The translations under genes were made by a program, and so were the position numbers. This document shows, piece by piece, positions 34,822 to 43,394 of a DNA stretch of 64,000 nucleotides. Origin of the DNA: a candidate division BRC1 bacterium ADurb.Bin183 (lineage in GTDB: Bacteria > Sumerlaeota > Sumerlaeia > MWCT01); NCBI GenBank assembly GCA_002070185.1, contig MWCT01000011.1, positions 1-64,000 of the forward strand. Reading direction: 5' to 3'. Numbering within the stretch: the stretch's first letter is position 1; each line of letters starts with the position of its first letter. The notes under the pieces were generated by a model. It saw nothing but the letters and a program-made list of their open reading frames with translations, ran no database searches and was not told the DNA's origin.

Positions 34822-35342
34822 GAATCAGATGGGTTTCTCCTTGTGATTTTTGATAAAGCCTCATATTCTTCCTCAGAAATAATACCCCTTTGAAGAAGAG
34901 CATCAATATCAAGAGTTTTGGGACGGCTTGGCTCAGGCTCTTTCGGCACAACATCAGAGAATGGCGGCGCGTGTTTTATTGTGCTTCTGTTTGGCAGTGG
35001 CGCAATTGAGACGTTGGCCAAATCTTGAATTGATTCATCCGCCCTTGGTTTTTCACCATCAATGTTTTTTGAAATGGCGCGAACTATGCCGGTTTTAATC
35101 CGCGCATATTCAGCATCGCTAATCAAACCCGTAGAACGCATTTTTTCAAGGTCGCCAAAGGTCATGGAAAAAGGTTTAATGCCGCGCACACGTTTATTCA
35201 CAATCCGCTTTATGACCTGCATGAATAATATTAACAGCACCAATGCAATCAGCACACCAAATGCCGTAAATGTCAGTTTGATGAATTCGGCGTCTTCAAC
35301 TGCTTTTGTTATTCCCTCAAAATAATCCACGATTACACTCAA
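34818..35342 (-). CDS. Small membrane protein with two SHOCT-like modules
   Basis: A protein of about 174 residues of unknown function. One transmembrane helix lies near residues 22-45 (LTFTAFGVLIALVLLILFM). The cytoplasmic part holds two short repeats of SHOCT type: FGDLEKMRSTGLISDAEYAR (residues about 62-81) and DIDALLQRGIISEEEYEALS near the C-terminus, separated by a Pro-rich linker. SHOCT modules are short helical motifs often found at the ends of membrane proteins and thought to mediate oligomerisation. The gene heads the four-gene glycan operon. The start is unclear; the TTG at 35342 has no good ribosome binding site. Confidence 0.7.
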   Translation of the reverse strand: MSVIVDYFEGITKAVEDAEFIKLTFTAFGVLIALVLLILFMQVIKRIVNKRVRGIKPFSMTFGDLEKMRSTGLISDAEYARIKTGIVRAISKNIDGEKPRADESIQDLANVSIAPLPNRSTIKHAPPFSDVVPKEPEPSRPKTLDIDALLQRGIISEEEYEALSKITRRNPSDS

Positions 35343-35446
35343 TAATTGCTTGCATTGGTATATAGCCGTTATTATTGGAAAAGATAATTTATCTTATTTA
35401 ATTATGCTTTGGTTTGCGCAAGCATAAAAATTGAAGGAGGAGTTCA

Positions 35447-36706
35447 ATGGCAAAAAAACTTTGCATCTTGCGTGTGATTTTAATCATTTTCTCCGGGCTT
35501 TTATTGGATGGCTGCACGACTATTTCATCCAAACCGGTTGGTATAGAACCCCTTAAAACTGGAACATTGCAAGAGGCGGGATTTGATCCTGGAATTTTCA
35601 AATCCGTTGACACAATCCTGCAGGAGGCAATCGTTAAAAATGTTACGCCCGGCGCCGTTTTACTGGTTGGGAAAGATAACATGATTGTTTATGAAAAGGC
35701 TTATGGGAATCGCAGACTCCGCCCCCATATCGAGCCCATGACCGCCGATACTATTTTCGATCTGGCGTCATGCTCCAAAGTATTGGGAACATCTACGATG
35801 GCTATGCTGCTTATTCAAGATGGCAAGTTGCAGTTGGATACCAAAGTCGCAGATGTGCTGCCTCAATTTGCCCAAAATGAAAAAGGGAATGTGACTGTCT
35901 GGAATCTTTTGACGCATACCTCCGGGCTTCCCGCTTATTGCGACTGGAAGGAAGCGGAAAAACTCCGCGGCAATAAAACTCCCGATGACGCCTTAATAGA
36001 CTATATCGCCTCGCTCAAAAAGAAATACCCAACAGGCGAGTATTATATTTACTCTTGTCTGAATTTCCTTACGCTTGCTCGCGTCAATGAAACCATCGCC
36101 GGCGAAAGCATGCACTCTTTTCTGAAACGCCGGGTTTGGGATCTTTTGAATATGACAAGCAGCGGTTATCTTCTGACTCCAGAACAGAAACTCCGCACAG
36201 CAACCACAACATCAACGGATTCGTTGGACGATATTGGCATTGTTCATGACCCTCTGGCGCGCTATCACAAGGCAACGGATAAGCATTGCCCCGGCAATGC
36301 GGGTCTTTTCATGTCCTCAGGCGATATGGCGGTTATGGCGCAGCTTATCCTAAACAAAGGCATTTACAATGGCATCAGAATTTTCAAACCTGAAACTGTG
36401 GATCTCTGGACACAGCCGCAAATCCATCTTCCCGCTTATGATGCAAAAAAGCCGGATAATAAAGGGGATATGGTGCGGCGCGCCCTCGCCTGGATAAATT
36501 ATCAGGAGCCGCCCTATATCAGCAAAGGCGCTCCCGAAGGCTCTGCAATCGGGCACACCGGATGGACCGGCACATATATCTGGATAGATAAACACACTGG
36601 GACTTTTGCAATTATTAACACCAATTGTGTTCATGCCGATCCCGACCCTAAGATAGGACCATATCGCAGAAGAGTTATTGAGGTTATTCAAAAAAGTTTG
36701 AATTAG
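35447..36706 (+). CDS. Exported serine hydrolase of the beta-lactamase/class C family
   Basis: A 419-residue exported protein with a very strong AGGAGG site. The N-terminus is a signal with a lipobox-like LDGC (Cys23; Asp at -2 is unusual). The S-x-x-K motif is S108-C-S-K111 in DLASCSKVLGTS, and the HTG-type third motif is GHTGWTG. The middle Y-x-N motif reads YSC, so its Asn is replaced by Cys. The family includes class C beta-lactamases, DD-peptidases and esterases (EstB-like); LLTHTSGLPAY is typical of the esterase/peptidase group. It is probably a cell-envelope hydrolase. Antibiotic resistance should not be assumed. Confidence 0.87.
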   Translation: MAKKLCILRVILIIFSGLLLDGCTTISSKPVGIEPLKTGTLQEAGFDPGIFKSVDTILQEAIVKNVTPGAVLLVGKDNMIVYEKAYGNRRLRPHIEPMTADTIFDLASCSKVLGTSTMAMLLIQDGKLQLDTKVADVLPQFAQNEKGNVTVWNLLTHTSGLPAYCDWKEAEKLRGNKTPDDALIDYIASLKKKYPTGEYYIYSCLNFLTLARVNETIAGESMHSFLKRRVWDLLNMTSSGYLLTPEQKLRTATTTSTDSLDDIGIVHDPLARYHKATDKHCPGNAGLFMSSGDMAVMAQLILNKGIYNGIRIFKPETVDLWTQPQIHLPAYDAKKPDNKGDMVRRALAWINYQEPPYISKGAPEGSAIGHTGWTGTYIWIDKHTGTFAIINTNCVHADPDPKIGPYRRRVIEVIQKSLN

Positions 36707-36721
36707 CCAAAACATAATAGA

Positions 36722-36750
36722 TTGACATATCATCTCCGCTATCGAATGAA
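36722..36750 (+). promoter_or_regulatory. Weak promoter candidate for the C39-like gene
   Basis: A perfect TTGACA (36722-36727) is followed 17 bases later by a poor -10 (AATGAA). It lies 34 bases before the ATG at 36784. Weak support only. Confidence 0.22.
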
Positions 36751-36783
36751 ATGATTTTAAATACATTCGCAAAAGGTGATAAA

Positions 36784-37881
36784 ATGAACAAGTTATTTCA
36801 GAGGTGTCTTTTCGTTTTCTTATTCATATATATCCTGCTGAGCGCCTGCCTTGGCGCCGTTGTGGATATGCGTCTGGATATTTCATCAGATTCATTCGCC
36901 TCTTCCGAGCCGGGCGTTTGGGAATCGCCTATCCAAAATGCGAAGTTCCCTTTTGACGAGGCGATTTATTCATGGTTTGCCGCCCTTGAAAACAATGAAG
37001 GTTTCAGATTATACATCCGTTTTGGCATGGAAGACAAGCGTCAATCCCCCTGGCTCTACGGCGGATTCTGGGGAAAAGTTAAGCCGCGCCCTGATGATAT
37101 TTTGACATCATTTACGTCCGGTGTTATTGATTTGGATCAAATCCTCCTCAAAAAAAAGGCTCAATCTTTTCAATTTCGCGTTGTTAGCGAAGGCGATAAA
37201 GTTTTATCCGCTCCCCCATCCATCCATTTCATTTACACAGACAATCAGGCAACAACAGACACGTTGAAAAAATTTGCCGTCCCGAAGGTCAAAGGCAAAA
37301 GTATTATTCTGGATATACCCTTTCGTTCGCAAAATGACTCCAGCGGCAATTCCATCATAAACACCTGCCAATCGGCTGCGCTCAGTTCGGCTCTAGAATA
37401 TTTTGGAAAAAAAATCAATCTTGAAGATATTGTCCAATTAATATACGACCCGGAATACGATACAAAAGGTATCTGGCCCCGTATTATTGCGACGGCGCAC
37501 CACTATGGGTTCAAGGCTTATATTGACCGATTCAGAACTTGGGATGATGTCCGCGCAACGCTTGCAGAAAATAAGGCGATCCTCGCATCCATTACCATGC
37601 CCAAAGATGGGGATTATATTGATCCGCCTTATTCAAGCATGGGGGGACATATTGTCGTTTTAAATGGTGTGACGGAAGATGGGCGTGTGATTGTCACCGA
37701 TTCTTCCCTCTCTTTGAAAAACAAAGGATACAGATTGCAATGGCTTGTCCCTGATTTTGAAAAAATATGGATGCAGCGCAAAGGCGGCGTGGGTCTGGTT
37801 GTTTGCCCGCCGAAGGATGCCAAATTAAAAGAAGTTAAATACCTTCCTCCTTTTGCATCGTATAAGAAGGAAAACAAGTAA
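36784..37881 (+). CDS. Lipoprotein with C39-like (papain-fold) peptidase domain
   Basis: A 365-residue lipoprotein. The ATG at 36784 has an AGGTGAT site and opens a signal with lipobox LSAC. The N-terminal half (about 30-175) is a beta-rich domain of unknown type. The C-terminal half begins ILDIPFRSQND and has the catalytic Cys in NTCQSAALSSALEYFG, the His in SSMGGHIVVLNGV and an Asp in VIVTDSS, the layout of C39-like cysteine peptidases. Free-standing members of this family act on unknown substrates and are not bacteriocin exporters. It follows the serine hydrolase gene on the same strand; a link is possible but unproven. Confidence 0.85.
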   Translation: MNKLFQRCLFVFLFIYILLSACLGAVVDMRLDISSDSFASSEPGVWESPIQNAKFPFDEAIYSWFAALENNEGFRLYIRFGMEDKRQSPWLYGGFWGKVKPRPDDILTSFTSGVIDLDQILLKKKAQSFQFRVVSEGDKVLSAPPSIHFIYTDNQATTDTLKKFAVPKVKGKSIILDIPFRSQNDSSGNSIINTCQSAALSSALEYFGKKINLEDIVQLIYDPEYDTKGIWPRIIATAHHYGFKAYIDRFRTWDDVRATLAENKAILASITMPKDGDYIDPPYSSMGGHIVVLNGVTEDGRVIVTDSSLSLKNKGYRLQWLVPDFEKIWMQRKGGVGLVVCPPKDAKLKEVKYLPPFASYKKENK

Positions 37882-37896
37882 TCAAATCATTTGAGA

Positions 37897-39984
37897 TTAT
37901 TTTTTGGCATCTGGTTTGAATATTTTTTTCATCCGCGTAAGCATGCTTGAATTGTATGCTTTTTCAATTTTTTCCAGTTGCTCAATTTTTTGCAGGAGCT
38001 TTTTCTCGCGCGCTTCTCCCTCCAAAACCTCCCGCTGAAGTTTCCCAGCCAGCGCAAGCGTCTCTTCCAAATCCCCTTTTATTTTTTCGAGCGAAATAAC
38101 AAGGGCATTTTTTTCCGCATGCGCTTTATCTAAAATTAGTTTTGTTTGAAGCAGCTCATTGCGGATCTGGTCAAACTCGTTTTCAGAAAAACGCGGCAGG
38201 GTTTTCAACGGCTGTAAATGCCGCTCCGTAAAAAAAGGACGTCCCCAAAGTCCTCGAATCGGATAATCATAATGGAGCGATGTTCTATATTCAAACCGCG
38301 CCACAGCGTCCCCTTCCTGAAAATCAAGCACGGGGATTTCATATTTGAACCACGCCAAGTCGCCTTTGTTTTTAGCTGGGTTAAGGTATTTATCGAAAAC
38401 CAAAGATTCCTTATCTTCCTGAATGATGAACAACGTAAATCGAAAATAAGCTGAATCCTCAAATGGTCGAAGCGTTGGCTCAATGCCGATTAAAATATTG
38501 AGCCAAACCTGTTTTTTCAGGATAATCGGAAGAATGATTTTTGTATTCGGCTCTTGAGCGAGGCAAATCTCCGCTTTATCGCCAACAAAATATTCGCCGC
38601 ATATAAAGGGCGGACTCTCATTTTGCTCCGGCTCAATCTGGCAAAAGGCGGAAATCAAATCATAATATCCCACGGGATTCTCTTTGCGCCCGATTTGCAA
38701 ACGCCCGTTGAGCCGTTTTAATCTATGGAAATATTTTTTGATTGCCGCCGATGAAAGGTTGGGAAGATTAAGCACCGATTCATCTTCTTTCATCAGCAAA
38801 ATATTCCGTTCTGAAAAATATTTTTTTTCCTTAGAATAGTTGCTGAGCGGAGTTCCCGAGATGGGGAAAAAGACGCGCACCGATAAACGGTCTGGGGCAA
38901 GAACTTCATTAAATGAAATTGTATCTTCAGCCAGTTCTTCCGTCTCAAGCGGCAGTCCAATTATATTTGATGCGAATATTTTCAAGCCCATGCCGCGCGC
39001 TAATTTTACCGCGGACAACACTTTTTCGTTGCCAACATTTTTGTTGCAGAGCCGCTTGCGAAAGGCTTCGTTTCCCGTTTCAATGCCGATTGAAATTCCC
39101 GCGCATCCTGCTATGGCAAGGAGTTGAAGCGTTTTTGTGTTCAGATACTCTATGGATGAATTAATATAAAAAGGCAGATTAATCTGGGCATGATAGCGTT
39201 CTGAGAACTCTTTAAGAAAATTTTCCTCAAGCGCAAATTGCCCATCCACAAAAAACACGCTTTTAAAAAAATGCCCGGCGCGAAGTTGATTGATTTCCGA
39301 TATGATATTATTGACGGAGCGGATTCGCTCATATTGACCCTTGCCGTGATAGATGTCCCTCAATTGCGGCTCCGGACAAAAAAGGCAATTATGCGGACAC
39401 CCGCGTGAAATCAACATGGGAAGCGCCCCTCCCGCCAAGGCAAGCATTTGTTCGAAAGGATAAAAAGAACGATCCGCAAAAGGAAGAATATCAAGGTTTT
39501 CAATTAATGGACGCAAAGGATTTTTCTGGATGGATTGAGCCGATGAACGGAACCAGAAATTGCGCAAAGAGCGATAATCCTTATTTTGTTTTATTGCGCT
39601 TGTTAACTCCACCAGAGCGCTCTCCCCTTCTCCAAGAAGGAGGCTGTCAAGCCCCGTCACAGAAACCGCAGATTCGGGATCAAGCGTTGGCATCAATCCC
39701 CCGCAGCAAAAATGAATATTGGGAAAAGCCTCCTTGAGAGAAGGCTGGACATCTGCAAAAAATGCAAATTGTTCCGGTTGAATATAAAACATAACTATGC
39801 GGGGAGGATTTTCCCGAATCTCAGTCATAAAAAAATCAGGCTCTGAATAATCAAAGACGACCCGAATTCTCGCGCTCAATTGAGCATGTTTTAAAGCCGC
39901 CGCATAGACGCCCAGTTCGATGAAGCCTCTGATATGGGGAGGGATGTTTATTTGCGGATAGATAATGAGGATATCATCAGACAT
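37897..39984 (-). CDS. B12-binding-domain radical SAM protein fused to beta-sandwich and coiled coil
   Basis: A 695-residue protein. Residues 1-150 look like a cobalamin-binding Rossmann domain (ILIIYPQINIPPHIRGFIEL, FCCGGLMPTLDPESAV, GEGESALVEL) but lack the axial-His D-x-H-x-x-G motif. The radical SAM core follows with the cluster motif C-x3-C-x2-C in SRGCPHNCLFCPEPQ and GISIGIETGNEAFRKR. A beta-rich segment of about 130 residues (about 460-600) resembles a carbohydrate-binding-like domain. The last 90 residues are a coiled coil ending MLTRMKKIF. Radical SAM proteins of this class often methylate unreactive carbons; the substrate is unknown. It overlaps no gene, and pgsA precedes it by three bases. 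Confidence 0.82.
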   Translation of the reverse strand: MSDDILIIYPQINIPPHIRGFIELGVYAAALKHAQLSARIRVVFDYSEPDFFMTEIRENPPRIVMFYIQPEQFAFFADVQPSLKEAFPNIHFCCGGLMPTLDPESAVSVTGLDSLLLGEGESALVELTSAIKQNKDYRSLRNFWFRSSAQSIQKNPLRPLIENLDILPFADRSFYPFEQMLALAGGALPMLISRGCPHNCLFCPEPQLRDIYHGKGQYERIRSVNNIISEINQLRAGHFFKSVFFVDGQFALEENFLKEFSERYHAQINLPFYINSSIEYLNTKTLQLLAIAGCAGISIGIETGNEAFRKRLCNKNVGNEKVLSAVKLARGMGLKIFASNIIGLPLETEELAEDTISFNEVLAPDRLSVRVFFPISGTPLSNYSKEKKYFSERNILLMKEDESVLNLPNLSSAAIKKYFHRLKRLNGRLQIGRKENPVGYYDLISAFCQIEPEQNESPPFICGEYFVGDKAEICLAQEPNTKIILPIILKKQVWLNILIGIEPTLRPFEDSAYFRFTLFIIQEDKESLVFDKYLNPAKNKGDLAWFKYEIPVLDFQEGDAVARFEYRTSLHYDYPIRGLWGRPFFTERHLQPLKTLPRFSENEFDQIRNELLQTKLILDKAHAEKNALVISLEKIKGDLEETLALAGKLQREVLEGEAREKKLLQKIEQLEKIEKAYNSSMLTRMKKIFKPDAKK

Positions 39985-39987
39985 TTT

Positions 39988-40626
39988 CTATTTCGCCGCA
40001 GGGGTTTCATCATCTCTGATTAAATCGCGGTTTCTATAAAGATACTTGGCTCCCGAATAAAGCGTCAGAATTCCGCAATAATAAAGCAAAATCCGGAGTC
40101 CAAGAAGATACCACCAATCCGCTTCCATCTGGCGCACGATTATTTTTTCCCAATGCCCTGTATAGAGAAGAGTTTGACGGGCGCAAATGAAAACGAGCGT
40201 GGCAATGATTGTGATAATCTGCGATACGGTTTTATGCTTCCCCCATTTGTCTGCATGAATTACGCGCCCCTCCGAAATGCCAAGCATTCGAAGTCCGGTC
40301 ACTATAAACTCTCGACACAAGATTAATATAATAATCCACGCCGGGAAAATGCCCATCTCGACAAAACCAATAAATGCAACCGTAACCAACATCTTATCCG
40401 CGAGCGGATCGAGTAATTTCCCAAAATTTGTGACTATATGATATTTTCGCGCCAACCGTCCGTCAATCAAATCGGTAATCGAGGCGGCAAGAAAAAAAAT
40501 AAAGGCAAGAAAACGTATAATCACCATTCCAATATTATTGACGTTTTCATCTCCATACAAAAGGCAAAACATGAAAAAGGGAATCATAAATATTCGAGTC
40601 AGCGTCAACTTATTCGCAATATTCAT
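39988..40626 (-). CDS. pgsA: CDP-diacylglycerol-glycerol-3-phosphate 3-phosphatidyltransferase
   Basis: A 212-residue membrane protein. The CDP-alcohol phosphotransferase motif D-G-x2-A-R-x8-G-x3-D-x3-D is visible in LIDGRLARKYHIVTNFG followed by KLLDPLADKML. Five or six hydrophobic segments flank it. It makes phosphatidylglycerophosphate, the first committed step to phosphatidylglycerol and cardiolipin, at the inner membrane. The radical SAM gene starts three bases after its stop codon, so the two are probably cotranscribed. Confidence 0.94.
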   Translation of the reverse strand: MNIANKLTLTRIFMIPFFMFCLLYGDENVNNIGMVIIRFLAFIFFLAASITDLIDGRLARKYHIVTNFGKLLDPLADKMLVTVAFIGFVEMGIFPAWIIILILCREFIVTGLRMLGISEGRVIHADKWGKHKTVSQIITIIATLVFICARQTLLYTGHWEKIIVRQMEADWWYLLGLRILLYYCGILTLYSGAKYLYRNRDLIRDDETPAAK

Positions 40627-40856
40627 AAAGATATGCTTTCTTGTTATGAACTCATGAATAATGGAATTTCATTAATGTTTTATGCGCCAAAGTCAATGGG
40701 ATATTAAAAACAATAAAAGATTTTGCTTATGTGTGTATTACGCGCAAACGGCGCAGTGTTCGCGCTCAGGATGGCGCATTAAACCAAGGACGCGGTGAGT
40801 CTTATATATCAAGGCTTTTTACATTTTGGTATTTTGAACATCTCTTTGCCGTTTTT
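40627..40856. other. Intergenic region between pgsA and chrA
   Basis: About 230 bases without a convincing ORF. It should hold the promoter of the pgsA-radical SAM pair and the end of the chrA transcript. I see A+T-rich stretches but no clean -35/-10 pair, no intrinsic terminator and no tRNA-like fold. Confidence 0.4.
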
Positions 40857-41384
40857 TTACAAAACAATCATCCCTAAAAATCCGCTGGCTAATATGACGA
40901 TTACGGGATGGAGTTTTCCTTCGAACGCGACCAATACCGCAAATGCCGCCGCAGCCATTGCCAAATCCCTCCAGCCCGTTACGGCTCCGGAACCAAACGA
41001 CCATGTTGCAAAAAGTATAAGACTCAGCACCCCTATCTGGAGCCCCTGTCTAAGATGACGCACATGCGCATTTTTGCTGGCAAAATCCACTAAGGGCGCG
41101 ACTAAAACAAGAATGGTTATAGACGGTAGCACAACAGCAAGCGTTGCAACTGCCGAACCGATTATTCCGCCAAAACGGAATCCAACAAAGGTTGCCGCAT
41201 TGATGGCAATAGGACCCGGGGTCATTTGCGCAACGGCAAGGAGCTGCGACATCTCGCCAAAAGACAGCCATTGTTGCTTGAACACTATTTCATGCTGGAT
41301 GAGAGGGATTGCAACAAGCCCGCCGCCATAAGCGCCAATGCCGATTAACGCAAAACTTAAAAACAATTGCAACAAGATTTTCAT
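40857..41384 (-). CDS. chrA: Chromate transporter half-protein (ChrA domain)
   Basis: A protein of about 175 residues with five or six hydrophobic segments. It has the ChrA features FALIGIGAYGGGLVAIPLIQ (the conserved N-terminal G-rich motif) and AQMTPGPIAINAATFVG. It is the second of two adjacent half-size ChrA genes, which together equal one full-length ChrA. Such pairs export chromate or other oxyanions, though native function is often unproven. The ATG at 41384 has an AAGGGA site; the upstream half ends 30 bases earlier. Confidence 0.88.
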   Translation of the reverse strand: MKILLQLFLSFALIGIGAYGGGLVAIPLIQHEIVFKQQWLSFGEMSQLLAVAQMTPGPIAINAATFVGFRFGGIIGSAVATLAVVLPSITILVLVAPLVDFASKNAHVRHLRQGLQIGVLSLILFATWSFGSGAVTGWRDLAMAAAAFAVLVAFEGKLHPVIVILASGFLGMIVL

Positions 41385-41414
41385 ACCAAAATCCCTTCCC
41401 AAAAAAATTATAAA

Positions 41415-42035
41415 TCAACTTTGGTCTTTCTCATTTTGCTCTGCGGCGCTTTGATTGCACAACAAGTAGCCCATCCCGCCTGCGGCTATCATTGCCCAGA
41501 CGGGGTGCATCTTGAAAACAGCGACCACAATTAATCCCGCGATGCATACTATTGCATTTCTCCAACTGCGCAATAACTTCCTTGCGAAAACCAAACCCGC
41601 AAACGCCAGTTGACCTACGACTGCGATTGCACAACCTCGAAGAAATGCTGTCACTTTTGGTTTGGCAAAATAGGGCAAGGCGATCCAAGCAATGAGAAGG
41701 ATGATAACAAAAGATGGCAGGATTGTTCCAAAAATTGCCGCCATTGCCCCCGCTGTTCCCCGCAATCTCCGCCCTTGTAGATATGCCATGTTCACTGCAA
41801 TAGCCCCCGGCACAAGAGTCGCCGTGGATAGCTCCGCCAAAAAACTCTCCTCTTTAATCCATCGGCGTTTAAGGACCAGTTCATGCCTCATTACGGTCGT
41901 CATGGCAAGCCCGCCTCCAAAAGTAAAAAGCCCAATTCGAAAAAATGTCCAAAAGATGCCGAAAAGGGGCACATTGTGTTTTATACCGTCCTGCTCTTTT
42001 TCCTCATGTTCGGTTGATGTTATGTTATTTTTCAT
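41415..42035 (-). CDS. chrA: Chromate transporter half-protein (ChrA domain)
   Basis: A 206-residue membrane protein of the ChrA family. A charged N-terminal tail (residues 1-25) precedes FFRIGLFTFGGGLAMTTVMR, and the second signature is LSTATLVPGAIAVNMAYLQG. The hydrophobic pattern predicts about five to six helices. It is paired with the second half at 40857-41384 and probably forms a heterodimer with it. Its start lies 48 bases after the glycosyltransferase gene at the end of the long minus-strand operon. Confidence 0.88.
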   Translation of the reverse strand: MKNNITSTEHEEKEQDGIKHNVPLFGIFWTFFRIGLFTFGGGLAMTTVMRHELVLKRRWIKEESFLAELSTATLVPGAIAVNMAYLQGRRLRGTAGAMAAIFGTILPSFVIILLIAWIALPYFAKPKVTAFLRGCAIAVVGQLAFAGLVFARKLLRSWRNAIVCIAGLIVVAVFKMHPVWAMIAAGGMGYLLCNQSAAEQNEKDQS

Positions 42036-42083
42036 TTTATCCTTTCAAACTCCATGTGGTATTTTACCAAGTTAGTTAAGCAA

Positions 42084-43394
42084 TCAACCATGAATAAAGC
42101 GTGGGTTGATTAATTGTTCGACAAGTTCGCACATCGGCTTGGAGGTTTGTTCCCATGTGCGAGCGCGGGCAAGGTTAATGCGTTCCTCGCAAAGAAGCGG
42201 GTTGTTTTCTCCAAGGGCGCAAGAGATTGCCGCATGAAATTCTTCGGGGGTGTTCGCGAAATAGAGAACGCCTTCCGGCTTTGAAGCGATGCGCGCCACT
42301 TCGGGAAGCGGCGTGGCAACAATGGGCTTTCCGCTGGTTAGATACTCGCTGAGTTTCAAGGGATTGATGAAACGTGAAAAAGGCGTTTCTTCAAAGGGCA
42401 AAAGCAGAGCGTCCATTTGTTCAAGGGCGGAGGGAATCAGCGCGTGCGAAACAAACGGGAAAAAATGCACATTTGATTTTTCCTTTAATCTTGCAAACAG
42501 CGCCTTAGGAAAGGAATCGTCAATATTGCCCACAAAGATTATGCAGTGTGAATCGGGCAGTTTTAGGATTTCTTGAATCATCGTCATTTTCAAGCGGATA
42601 TTAACCGCGCCGATATATCCAATGCGGGGGCGGGGCAGTTTGCGTATTTGAGCGATAATCTCTTTTTCAGATTTCGGGACTGCCTCTTCAAAGGGAGTCA
42701 GGCGCGGGCGATTTTCCGGAAGGAATAATTCGGAGACGCCGTTTTCCAGCATATAGGCAACGGGATTAGTTTTTCTTTTTTCATCGAAGAGCGTTCTGGA
42801 AGTTGTGAAGATTGCCTCGGCGCGTCGCATCAATCGGCGCTCCATCCGCGCGACTTCTTTTTGCTGCGCCTTATTAAAGACGGGGCTTAACGGAAAATTA
42901 TCGTCAATGATGGCGAGTTTGTGCGTTGCGGGGATTATTTTTAGAAATTCCGAATGATGAAAAATTGTTCCCCAGAGAATATCCGGCTTTTCTTTTTGCG
43001 GAAATAATTTATGAAATACTTTCATTGCCTGTCGTGCTATGATTGCTGCATTGTGTTTGAGAATGAGATTTTTAATAAAGCGCGGCAAGGGCAATCGAAC
43101 GGAATACGGGAGCGCCGCTGCGGGTGTGAATATGGTCAGATTTGAATCGGAAATCGTTCTCAGATTGCCTTCTTTATGGAAGATATCAACACGGCGTCCG
43201 CCGCCGAGCCAGTCCCGCCATGTGAGCGGCGGCTCGACATAGAGGACAGGGTATTTTTTTGCGATAAGATAAATCGGGTAACGCAATTCTCCGATAGGGA
43301 ATTGATGCGTCCAAGCCCCTGCGCTGAAATAAAGGAGGGCGGGCCCGGCAACATCAGGACTTTTGCTGCGGTCTATTGGGGTTTTTATAGACAC
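42084..43394 (-). CDS. Glycosyltransferase (GT-B fold, GT4-like)
   Basis: A 436-residue protein with weak GT4-type signatures: PRIGYIGAVNIRLKMTMIQE at the start of the C-terminal domain, IIFVGNIDDSFPKALF, and the donor-binding FSRFINPLKLSEYLTSGKPI. The N-terminal domain includes LLYFSAGAWTHQFPIGELRY. It resembles teichuronic-acid/capsule glycosyltransferases such as TuaH, but the sugar is unknown. The start is GTG at 43394; it overlaps the upstream GT39 gene by about 40 bases. Confidence 0.82.
   Translation of the reverse strand: MSIKTPIDRSKSPDVAGPALLYFSAGAWTHQFPIGELRYPIYLIAKKYPVLYVEPPLTWRDWLGGGRRVDIFHKEGNLRTISDSNLTIFTPAAALPYSVRLPLPRFIKNLILKHNAAIIARQAMKVFHKLFPQKEKPDILWGTIFHHSEFLKIIPATHKLAIIDDNFPLSPVFNKAQQKEVARMERRLMRRAEAIFTTSRTLFDEKRKTNPVAYMLENGVSELFLPENRPRLTPFEEAVPKSEKEIIAQIRKLPRPRIGYIGAVNIRLKMTMIQEILKLPDSHCIIFVGNIDDSFPKALFARLKEKSNVHFFPFVSHALIPSALEQMDALLLPFEETPFSRFINPLKLSEYLTSGKPIVATPLPEVARIASKPEGVLYFANTPEEFHAAISCALGENNPLLCEERINLARARTWEQTSKPMCELVEQLINPRFIHG

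Noticed and set aside
40627..40856. tRNA or small RNA gene in the pgsA-chrA gap
   Set aside because: No acceptor stem pairing, T-loop or CCA-like end could be found; the region is A+T-rich filler with no clear fold.
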